A DNA stretch of 64,000 nucleotides from Alteripontixanthobacter muriae (GTDB lineage: Bacteria; Pseudomonadota; Alphaproteobacteria; Sphingomonadales; Sphingomonadaceae): NCBI RefSeq assembly GCF_013336795.1, contig NZ_JAAFZT010000035.1, forward strand, positions 236,413-300,412, given 5' to 3'. The notes under the pieces were generated by a model. That model was not told where the DNA came from, searched no databases, and saw only the letters and a program-made list of their open reading frames with translations. Shown here piece by piece: positions 16,871 to 24,133 of this stretch. Positions within the stretch are counted from its first letter, which is position 1; each line of letters starts with the position of its first letter. The position numbers and the translations under genes are program-made.

Positions 16871-17977
16871 ATGCTGACCACCAGCTCCAGATCCATCAAT
16901 GTCGCGCTCGTGGGGGTCGGCAATTGCGCCAGTTCGCTGGTGCAGGGCGTGTCGCATTACCGCGCCGGGACGAACGATCTGATCGGCCTGATGCACCATG
17001 ATCTCGGCGGCTATGTTCCGGGCGACATTCGCTTCGTCGCCGCCTGGGACGTGGACCGGCGCAAGGTCGGGCGCGATATTTCGGAAGCGATCTTCGAGGC
17101 CCCGAACTGCACGACCGTCTTCTGCGAAACGGTGGAGAATACAGGCGCGAAGGTCCGCATGGGATGCGTTCTCGACGGGGTGGCCGAGCATATGGCCGCT
17201 TATCCGGAAGGCCGCAGCTTCATCGTCGCCGATCAGGCACAGGCCGACAAGGACGAGGTCGTCACCGCTCTGCGCGAAAGCGAAGCCGACGTTCTGATGA
17301 ACTATCTTCCCGTTGGCTCGCAGGAAGCGAGCGAGTTCTACGCCGAATGCGCGCTGGAAGCAGGCGTCGCCTTCGTCAATAACATTCCCGTCTTCATCGC
17401 GAGCGATCCCGAATGGGCCGACCGCTTCCGCAAGGCGGGCGTGCCGATCATCGGCGACGACATCAAGGCGCAGCTTGGCGCCACCATCGTCCACCGGGTG
17501 CTGACCGATCTGTTCCGCAAGCGCGGCGTGAAGCTGGACCGCACCTATCAGCTGAACACCGGCGGCAATACCGACTTCCTCAACATGCTGGAGCGCAAGC
17601 GGCTCGCCTCCAAGAAGATATCCAAGACCGAGGCCGTCCAGTCGGTCGCCGCGACGCGCATGGCGGATGAGAACATCCACGTCGGCCCCTCCGACTATGT
17701 CGCCTGGCAGAACGACAACAAGGTGTGCTTCCTGCGCATGGAAGGGCAGCTGTTCGGCGGCGTTCCCATGAACCTCGAGATGCGCCTGTCGGTGGAGGAC
17801 AGCCCGAATTCGGCAGGCGTGGCGATTGATATGATCCGTTGCGCCAAGCTGGCTCGCGATCGGGGCCTGAGCGGACCTGTGCTTCCCGCCGCCGCCTATT
17901 TCTGCAAGCATCCGCCCGAACAGATGACCGATGATGCGGCCTGGGCAGCGCTCGAAAATTTCATCGAAGAGAGCTGA
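16871..17977 (+). CDS. ino1: Inositol-3-phosphate synthase
   Basis: A 368-residue myo-inositol-phosphate synthase of the shorter prokaryotic type, converting glucose-6-phosphate to inositol-3-phosphate with bound NAD. The N-terminus has the Rossmann motif VALVGVGNCASSLVQG; the catalytic core contains NNIPVFIAS, GDDIKAQLGATIVHRVL and LNTGGNTDFLNM, a diagnostic run for this family. AGGAAGG lies before the ATG. It is the central enzyme of the plus-strand operon and indicates that the cluster makes its own cyclitol. No phosphatidylinositol synthase gene is visible nearby, so the inositol is more likely glycosylated or modified than put into PI lipid. Confidence 0.95.
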   Translation: MLTTSSRSINVALVGVGNCASSLVQGVSHYRAGTNDLIGLMHHDLGGYVPGDIRFVAAWDVDRRKVGRDISEAIFEAPNCTTVFCETVENTGAKVRMGCVLDGVAEHMAAYPEGRSFIVADQAQADKDEVVTALRESEADVLMNYLPVGSQEASEFYAECALEAGVAFVNNIPVFIASDPEWADRFRKAGVPIIGDDIKAQLGATIVHRVLTDLFRKRGVKLDRTYQLNTGGNTDFLNMLERKRLASKKISKTEAVQSVAATRMADENIHVGPSDYVAWQNDNKVCFLRMEGQLFGGVPMNLEMRLSVEDSPNSAGVAIDMIRCAKLARDRGLSGPVLPAAAYFCKHPPEQMTDDAAWAALENFIEES

Positions 17978-17981
17978 CGTC

Positions 17982-18947
17982 ATGTCCGAGACGATGAAGG
18001 CGGCCGTACTGATCGGCCCGCGGCAATTCGCCATACGCGAAGTGGACGTGCCCCGGCCGGGCGAAGGCGAGGTGCGCCTGAAGCTGGAGGGATGCGGCGT
18101 CTGCGCATCCAATGTTCCCCCCTGGGATGGCCCCGAATGGATGGAATATCCGACGCCTCCCGGTGACCTCGGTCATGAAGGCTGGGGCGTGATCGAGGAA
18201 GTCGGACCGGGCGTGACCGGGCTTTCCGCCGGTGACCGCGTGGCGGCGCTTTCGGGCCGGTCCTATGCCGAGAGGGACATTGCCGAAGCGGGCAGGCTGG
18301 TGAAGCTGCCCCCGGAGCTCGACGGGCAGCCTTTTCCGGGCGAACCGCTGGGCTGCGCGTTCAACATCTTTCGGCGCAGCGATATTCAGGCAGGGCAGGC
18401 CGTCGCCATCATCGGGATCGGCTTTCTGGGCGCTGTCGTTACGCATCTTGCCAGCAAGGCGGGCGCGCGGGTCATCGCCATTTCGCGGCGGCAGGAATCG
18501 CTCGATCTCGCCCGCCACTACGGCGCGGCGGAGACGATCGTCATGGATGATCATTACACGATCATCGAACAGGTGAAGGCGCTGACCGGCGAGGACATGT
18601 GCGAACGCGTGGTGGAATGCGTGGGCAAGCAATGGCCGCTCGACCTTGCGGGAGAGCTGGTCGGCTTCGGCGGCAGGCTGGTTGTCGCCGGCTATCACCA
18701 GGACGGGCCGCGCCAGGTGAACATGCAGATGTGGAACTGGAAAGGCATCGACGTCATCAACGCGCATGAGCGTGACGAAGCCGTTCAATTGCAGGGCGTG
18801 CAGGAAGCGGTGGATGCCGTGGCAGGGGGCATTTTCGATCCTGCGCCGCTCTACACCCACACATACAGGCTCGACCAACTGGACGAAGCTCTCGACGCCA
18901 CGCGCGACAAGCCGCAGGGTTTCGTCAAGGCACTGGTGACCTACTGA
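17982..18947 (+). CDS. Zinc-type alcohol dehydrogenase (MDR family)
   Basis: A 321-residue medium-chain dehydrogenase. The catalytic-zinc motifs GCGVCASN (Cys) and LGHEGWGVIEEVG (His-Glu) are present, as is the nucleotide-binding AIIGIGFLGAVVTHLASKAGA. The four-cysteine structural-zinc lobe seen in classical ADH is absent; the sequence jumps from RVAALSGRSYAERD to the cofactor domain, which explains the short length. It starts 4 bp after the inositol synthase stop. Its likely role is to oxidise a hydroxyl of a polyol, cyclitol or sugar intermediate; the substrate is unknown. Confidence 0.9.
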   Translation: MSETMKAAVLIGPRQFAIREVDVPRPGEGEVRLKLEGCGVCASNVPPWDGPEWMEYPTPPGDLGHEGWGVIEEVGPGVTGLSAGDRVAALSGRSYAERDIAEAGRLVKLPPELDGQPFPGEPLGCAFNIFRRSDIQAGQAVAIIGIGFLGAVVTHLASKAGARVIAISRRQESLDLARHYGAAETIVMDDHYTIIEQVKALTGEDMCERVVECVGKQWPLDLAGELVGFGGRLVVAGYHQDGPRQVNMQMWNWKGIDVINAHERDEAVQLQGVQEAVDAVAGGIFDPAPLYTHTYRLDQLDEALDATRDKPQGFVKALVTY

Positions 18948-18949
18948 CC

Positions 18950-19939
18950 ATGCGCCCAAGAATCGGATTTCTCGGCACCGGCTGGATCGGGCGCCACCGG
19001 ATGAAAGCCATGCTGGACACTGGCATGGTCGAGGCGGCCGCGCTGGTCGATCCTTCGGAAGATTGCCTGGCCGAGGCGCGTCAGATCGCGCCCGACGCGG
19101 AAGTACTCTCGTCTTTCGATGCGATGCTGAACAGCGATCTCGACGCTGTGGTGATTGCTACCCCAAGCGCCCTGCACGCCAGTCAGGCCATCGTCGCGCT
19201 GGATCGCGGCATGGCGGTTTTCTGCCAGAAGCCGCTCGGCCGGGACCTGGATGAGGCGCGCGGCGCGATCGAAGCAGCGCGCCGTGCCGACCGATTGCTG
19301 GCGGTGGACCTGTCCTATCGGCGCACCGCCTTTGCGCAGGCTCTCGCCCGGCGCATCCGCAGCGGAGCGATGGGCCACATCTTCGCCGCCGATCTGCATT
19401 TTCACAACGCTTACGGCCCCGACAAGGACTGGTTCTACGATGCCGAGAAGTCCGGCGGCGGTTGCCTGATCGATCTCGGCGTGCATCTGATCGACCTCGC
19501 CCTCTGGGCGCTGGACTGGCCTGAGATCGAGGATGCCTCCGGGCGCCTTTACGCGAAAGGTAAGCCGCTTCGCGAGAGCGATGCCGAAGTGGAGGATTAC
19601 GCCCTCGCTCGCATCGATGTAGCTAATGGGCGAACCATCCAGATCACCTGCTCATGGCATCTGCATGCCGGGCAGGATGCGCTGATCGGAGGCATGTTTC
19701 ACGGGACCGAAGGCGGAACCGCGTTCCGCAATGTGGGCGGCAGTTTCTACGATTTCGAGGCGGAAGCGAACGATGGGACTTCGCACGACAATCTGTGCGC
19801 ACCGCCAGACGATTGGGGCGGTCGGGAAGCGGCACATTTCGCCGAGCGGCTGGCTGAAGGCGCCCGGTTCGATCCCACTTGGGAGAAGCACTTGCAGGTG
19901 TTCGACGTGATCGACCGACTCTATCGCGACTTGCGCTAG
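18950..19939 (+). CDS. Gfo/Idh/MocA-family oxidoreductase
   Basis: A 329-residue NAD(P)-dependent oxidoreductase. The N-terminal Rossmann fold starts IGFLGTGWIGRHRMKAM; the usual EKP motif appears as CQKPLGR, keeping the Lys-Pro; the C-terminal half has GGGCLIDLGVHLIDLALW, where the Asp and His are the usual catalytic pair. This family includes inositol dehydrogenases, which makes a role in cyclitol oxidation attractive beside inositol-phosphate synthase, but other sugar substrates are possible. It starts 2 bp after the alcohol dehydrogenase stop and ends the plus-strand operon. Confidence 0.92.
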   Translation: MRPRIGFLGTGWIGRHRMKAMLDTGMVEAAALVDPSEDCLAEARQIAPDAEVLSSFDAMLNSDLDAVVIATPSALHASQAIVALDRGMAVFCQKPLGRDLDEARGAIEAARRADRLLAVDLSYRRTAFAQALARRIRSGAMGHIFAADLHFHNAYGPDKDWFYDAEKSGGGCLIDLGVHLIDLALWALDWPEIEDASGRLYAKGKPLRESDAEVEDYALARIDVANGRTIQITCSWHLHAGQDALIGGMFHGTEGGTAFRNVGGSFYDFEAEANDGTSHDNLCAPPDDWGGREAAHFAERLAEGARFDPTWEKHLQVFDVIDRLYRDLR

Positions 19940-20008
19940 ATCTGTGCCGCCTGCTGCGGTGAAGGATTGTCGCTGAAGTGGTATGGCGACTTGGTCAGCG
20001 ACACCACA

Positions 20009-20587
20009 ATGAACGACTTCGATAATCTTCTCGCAAATGTGCGCGCCTGCCGGGCCTGCCATGACCTGTTGCCCCACCAACCGCGACCGGTCGTGCAGAT
20101 GTCACCCACAGCGCGACTGATCGTTGCCAGCCAGGCACCCGGCAGCAAGGTTCATGCCTCTGGCGTTCCCTTCTCGGATGCCTCGGGTGAACGGCTGCGG
20201 GAATGGATGGGGATCACCTCCGATCAGTTCTACGATGCGGAGAATATCGCCATTCTGCCCATGGGGTTCTGTTATCCCGGAAAGGCGGCAGGAGGAGACG
20301 CCCCGCCGCTCGCCCGATGCGCCCCGCTCTGGCGCGAAAAGCTTCTGGCGCAGATGCCACAGGTTGGCCTGACCCTGCTGGTCGGCACCCATGCGCAGAA
20401 GCACGTCCTTGGCCCCGGGCGGATGCGGGACCGGGTCAGGAATTTTCGCGGCTTCCTGCCCCGCTATTTTCCGCTGCCGCATCCCTCCTGGCGGTCCACG
20501 ATCTGGATGCGCGACAATCCATGGTTTGCAACGGACGTTCTGCCGGCCTTGCGCTACCGGGTACGCAACGCTCTGCAAGGAACCTAG
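20009..20587 (+). CDS. Uracil-DNA glycosylase-family protein
   Basis: A 192-residue protein of the uracil-DNA glycosylase superfamily (COG1573 type). It shows RACHDLLPHQPRP, the motif A equivalent IVASQAPGSKVHASGVPFSD, LLVGTHAQKHVLG and the late motif FPLPHPSWRST corresponding to HPSP of uracil glycosylases. The catalytic Asp/Glu of motif A seen in true family 4 enzymes is not obvious, so activity on uracil is uncertain. The ATG at 20009 is preferred over the TTG at 19967. It is separated by 69 bp from the cluster and probably independent. Confidence 0.85.
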   Translation: MNDFDNLLANVRACRACHDLLPHQPRPVVQMSPTARLIVASQAPGSKVHASGVPFSDASGERLREWMGITSDQFYDAENIAILPMGFCYPGKAAGGDAPPLARCAPLWREKLLAQMPQVGLTLLVGTHAQKHVLGPGRMRDRVRNFRGFLPRYFPLPHPSWRSTIWMRDNPWFATDVLPALRYRVRNALQGT

Positions 20588-20719
20588 CTGCGGCTCTCCC
20601 GAACGGCACCGCTTTAAACGGTTCAACAGTGCACTCCGCACGGCTGCCTGCATCTGCGCTCGGAACTCTGCGTTGCGCATCGCATTGATAAGGCGGTTGA
20701 AATCGCAAGGAGACACAAG

Positions 20720-21277
20720 ATGAAGAAGGCACTACTGGGCGGCATGGCCGCTCTCGGCATTGCGCTCGCTCCGGCGGCAATCGCGCAGACCACGACCGGC
20801 TCGAGCGCCACGATGGCGAGCGAACAGCGCGCCGTTTACGACAGCTGGCCGGCGGAACAGCAGCGCACTTACGATGCCATGAACCGCGACATGCAGCTCT
20901 ATTTCTGGACCCTGCAGCCGAACGAACAGGCGGGCTGGTGGGCACTCAACAACGATCAGCGCATGCGGCTTTATGCGATGATGCCCCAACAGCGGACTGC
21001 AGCGTGGAATTCGATCAACGCGCAAATGGCGGGGATGACCAATCCGGCTGCAACAACCGCCGCGCGAACCACCTCTTCCTATCCGGCTAGCGGCAACATT
21101 CAATATGTCAGCGGACCGGTTGTACAGGGCAATCTGTCGCCGATGGCAACCCAGCCGGCGGAATATCCGGTCTGCAACAGCGACCAGGACGACAGCTGCA
21201 TTAACCCCTATGCCGCCGGACGGCGTGGGCCGAACGTCGAGCGGCCGCTGCCTTACTGGCCCGGCGAAGAATCCTAA
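20720..21277 (+). CDS. Secreted hypothetical protein
   Basis: A 185-residue protein with a clear signal peptide (MKKALLGGMAALGIALAPAAIAQ) and AAGGAG before the ATG. The mature part is rich in Trp, Gln, Met and Tyr (SWPAEQQRTYDAMNRDMQLYFW, in part; PNEQAGWWALNNDQR). The C-terminus has CNSDQDDSC, possibly a disulfide pair. I do not recognise a domain. A GGAAC-N16-CATT element at 20662-20686 resembles a stress-sigma (EcfG) promoter about 35 bp upstream of the start. It is followed by a strong terminator and is thus monocistronic. Confidence 0.75.
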   Translation: MKKALLGGMAALGIALAPAAIAQTTTGSSATMASEQRAVYDSWPAEQQRTYDAMNRDMQLYFWTLQPNEQAGWWALNNDQRMRLYAMMPQQRTAAWNSINAQMAGMTNPAATTAARTTSSYPASGNIQYVSGPVVQGNLSPMATQPAEYPVCNSDQDDSCINPYAAGRRGPNVERPLPYWPGEES

Positions 21278-21298
21278 ACTGCGCTGGCAGCGAACAAG

Positions 21299-21328
21299 GA
21301 AGGGCGTCCTGACGGCGCCCTTCTTTTT
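21299..21328 (+). terminator. Rho-independent terminator
   Basis: GAAGGGCG and CGCCCTTC form a perfect 8-bp stem around a 9-nt loop, followed directly by five Ts. It lies 22 bp downstream of the secreted hypothetical protein gene. Confidence 0.85.
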
Positions 21329-21420
21329 GTCTGCAGAAGATGATGGCGTGACGAGCGTGCTTCGCTATTACGATCTTATAAAGCCTCTGCAAAAGAGCGC
21401 TCGATCCATGGGAGAATTAC

Positions 21421-23277
21421 GTGAAGAACCTGGCCGTCCTGCTCCTCGTCGGTACTGCACTCGCCGGCTGCGCAGCCCAAGGCGGGAGGGAGCCGTCGTA
21501 CGTTCCTGCTGCACCCGTCATGGCGACCGCGCCTGCACCGGTTGCAGCGCAGCAGACTGCGGAAGATGCCCGACTGCTGACGCTGGTGGATAGCGCTTTC
21601 GACGAGGCTGTCGCGCGCAGCCCGGAATTCATGACCAGCCTCGGAATAAGGCAGGATTACGGGCGTTTGGACGATTACACCGATGCCGCCAGACTTGAAG
21701 ATGCCCGGCTGTCGGAAGCCTATCTCGCCCGATTGCAGGCGGAGATCGATTACGACGCCCTCACTACCGATGGGCAGCTCACCTATGACCTGTTCAAGCG
21801 GCAAGCGGAACGCAGCCGCCGCAATCTGGAATGGCGCTGGCATGATTTCGTATTCTCGACCAACGGCAGCCCAACGGGTGATATCCCGGCCTTCCTGATC
21901 AACCAGCATCGCGTGGACAGCGTCGCCGATGCCGAGGCGTACGTCTCGCGCCTGCGCGAGGTTGAGCGGGTGATGTCGGAAATTGCGGCGAATATCCGCA
22001 CGCAAGCCGAAATGGGCATCGTGCCGCCGCAATTCGTGTTCGAGCCGGTGCGGGCCGATGCGCAGAACGTGCTGAAGGGCGCGCCCTTTGACGATGGCGA
22101 AGCCGGAACCCTGCTCCAGGATTTCACCACCAAGGTGGAGGCGCTTTCCGCACCTCCAGCCGAAAAGTCGCGCCTGATCGCTTCCGCTCGCGAGGCGCTG
22201 ACCGGACCGTTTCGGCGCGGCTACGACACTTTCTTCGCCGCGATGGATGCGGTCGAACCGCTGGCGACCAGCAATGATGGCGCTTGGCGATTGCCGCGCG
22301 GAGCCGAATATTACGCGAACAATCTGCGCAATTCGACGACAACCGAATTAAGTGCCGACGCAATCCACCGCATCGGGTTGAACGAGGTCGAGCGGATCCA
22401 GGGTGAGATGCGCGCGATCATGGAGCGGGTTGGGTTTAAAGGCACGCTCCAGCAGTTCTTCGAATACATCAAGACCGATCCGCAGTTCAAATATCCGAAC
22501 ACGGAAGCCGGGCGGGAACAATATCTGGAGGATGCGCGCGGTTTCGTCGCGCAGGTCATGGCCAAGGCGCCGGAATATTTCCACCGCCTGCCCGAAGCGG
22601 ATCTCGAAGTGCGTGCCGTAGAAGACTGGCGCGAATTGACGGCGCCGGTTGCCTTCTACAACCGCCCGGCACCGGACGGGTCACGCCCCGGCATCTATTA
22701 CGTGAACCTTGCCGACATGACGCAGGTGCTGAAGCCCCAGATCGAAGGCATCAGCTATCACGAAGGCGCGCCGGGCCATCACTTCCAGATCGCCCGCGCG
22801 ATGGAACTTGAAGGATTGCCGAAGTTCCGCCGGTTCGGTGGTTATGGGGTCTATTCCGAAGGCTGGGGCCTCTATGCGGAACGGCTGGGCCGCGAGATGG
22901 GCTTCTATCAGGACCCCTATTCCGAATTCGGGCATCTCAGCCTCGAACTCTGGCGCGCGGTGCGGCTGGTGACCGATACCGGCCTTCACGCCAAACGCTG
23001 GTCGCGCGAGGACGCGATCCGTTACTTCCAGGAGAACTCGCTGTTGTCGGAGCGGGATATCGTCAAGGAAGTTGAACGCTACATCAATTGGCCGGGCCAG
23101 GCGACCAGCTACAAGATGGGGCAGTTGAAGATCGTGGAACTGCGGCAGAAGGCAGAGCAGGCGCTGGGCGATCGCTTCGACATTCGCGATTTTCATGAAG
23201 TCGTGCTTGCCGATGCGGCGCTTCCGCTGGATTTGCTGGAAGAGCGGGTCGACGCGTATATCGCGCAGGCCAGATAG
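21421..23277 (+). CDS. DUF885 family lipoprotein (metallopeptidase-like)
   Basis: A 618-residue protein with a lipoprotein signal (VGTALAGC, lipidated Cys19) and a full DUF885 domain. The likely metal site is YHEGAPGHHFQIA with the downstream acidic GVYSEGWGLYAE, a pattern like thermolysin-type HExxH peptidases of this family. Other landmarks are DYGRLDDY, DIPAFLINQHRV and INWPGQATSYKMGQLKI. DUF885 members are periplasmic and thought to be peptidases, but few are characterised. The start is GTG at 21421. It ends 64 bp from the convergent TetR gene. Confidence 0.9.
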   Translation: MKNLAVLLLVGTALAGCAAQGGREPSYVPAAPVMATAPAPVAAQQTAEDARLLTLVDSAFDEAVARSPEFMTSLGIRQDYGRLDDYTDAARLEDARLSEAYLARLQAEIDYDALTTDGQLTYDLFKRQAERSRRNLEWRWHDFVFSTNGSPTGDIPAFLINQHRVDSVADAEAYVSRLREVERVMSEIAANIRTQAEMGIVPPQFVFEPVRADAQNVLKGAPFDDGEAGTLLQDFTTKVEALSAPPAEKSRLIASAREALTGPFRRGYDTFFAAMDAVEPLATSNDGAWRLPRGAEYYANNLRNSTTTELSADAIHRIGLNEVERIQGEMRAIMERVGFKGTLQQFFEYIKTDPQFKYPNTEAGREQYLEDARGFVAQVMAKAPEYFHRLPEADLEVRAVEDWRELTAPVAFYNRPAPDGSRPGIYYVNLADMTQVLKPQIEGISYHEGAPGHHFQIARAMELEGLPKFRRFGGYGVYSEGWGLYAERLGREMGFYQDPYSEFGHLSLELWRAVRLVTDTGLHAKRWSREDAIRYFQENSLLSERDIVKEVERYINWPGQATSYKMGQLKIVELRQKAEQALGDRFDIRDFHEVVLADAALPLDLLEERVDAYIAQAR

Positions 23278-23341
23278 CGGATTGGAACGGCTCGGTGGCG
23301 GCTTACTGCTGCTGTCGAGCCGTGCTTCCCTGGCGCATTAC

Positions 23342-23968
23342 TCAGGCGCGGTGCGCACCTTCCGCGGCAATGCCTGCCGCGATGAAGCGGTTGGCGCGGG
23401 CTGCGAGGTCTTCCGGGTCGCCGTCATTCCCCCAGACGAAATAGCGCAGCCCCAGAAACACGTTCATGCCCATGATCGCCCAGGCGTGCATCTCGCCAAT
23501 GTCATCCCGCAGTTCGCCCGATTTCGCGCCGGCCCGTAGACGACCCTCAATTCGGCTGGCGATGGTTTCGTAATGCCGGCGGTAGCTTGTCGGATCGACG
23601 AATTCGGCTTCGTCGATGATGCGGTAGATTTCCTTGTGCTCCCGCGCGAACTCCAGGAAACTGCGCAAGGCGAGCCGTTCGATCGCGAGCGCCCCGGTTT
23701 CCTCGCCGATCGTCGCTACCGCCCGGCGGCCCACCTGCCGAGACATGTCGCGGACCAGCGCCCTGAAGATCGCGTCCTTGCTGTCGAAATAGGTGTAGAA
23801 CGTGCCGAGCGCGGTTCCTGCCAAGCGGGTGATCGAACTGATCGAAGCCTCGTGAAAGCCTTTCTCGGCAAATTCCTGCGCGGCTGCATCCAGCAGTTTG
23901 CGCTTCGTACGGCGGCCACGGTCGGTTCTCGGCTGCTTGGCCTCTGCACCGTCCAGTTTGTCGTCCAT
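23342..23968 (-). CDS. TetR-family transcriptional regulator
   Basis: A 208-residue regulator. The N-terminal helix-turn-helix is typical: RTKRKLLDAAAQEFAEKGF, then ISSITRLAGTALGTFYTYF, where GTFYxYF is the TetR recognition-helix signature. The C-terminal half is a helical ligand-binding domain. It is divergent from a TonB receptor/MFS pair and a 20-bp inverted repeat lies in the shared intergenic region, so it most likely represses that pair and itself. Confidence 0.92.
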   Translation of the reverse strand: MDDKLDGAEAKQPRTDRGRRTKRKLLDAAAQEFAEKGFHEASISSITRLAGTALGTFYTYFDSKDAIFRALVRDMSRQVGRRAVATIGEETGALAIERLALRSFLEFAREHKEIYRIIDEAEFVDPTSYRRHYETIASRIEGRLRAGAKSGELRDDIGEMHAWAIMGMNVFLGLRYFVWGNDGDPEDLAARANRFIAAGIAAEGAHRA

Positions 23969-24047
23969 GCTTTACCCCCGATGCGGACCCGTCGATCCGA
24001 CTTCGTGTCCTACCGGTCACACCGGCCACAAGTTCCTGCCTATCGAT

Positions 24048-24067
24048 AGTTGAAAGATGGTTCAACT
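24048..24067. promoter_or_regulatory. Candidate TetR operator (inverted repeat)
   Basis: AGTTGAA and TTCAACT are perfect inverted arms around the 6-bp spacer AGATGG, in the 165-bp region between the divergent tetR-like gene and the TonB receptor gene. An overlapping TGAAAG/CTTTCA pair gives further symmetry. TetR proteins commonly bind such palindromes of 15-24 bp. Confidence 0.55.
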
Positions 24068-24133
24068 TTCATTATGACCGGTGTCAGAGAGACGGTTTCG
24101 ATCCGTCCGATCTATTTGCAGAGGGGAATTCTG

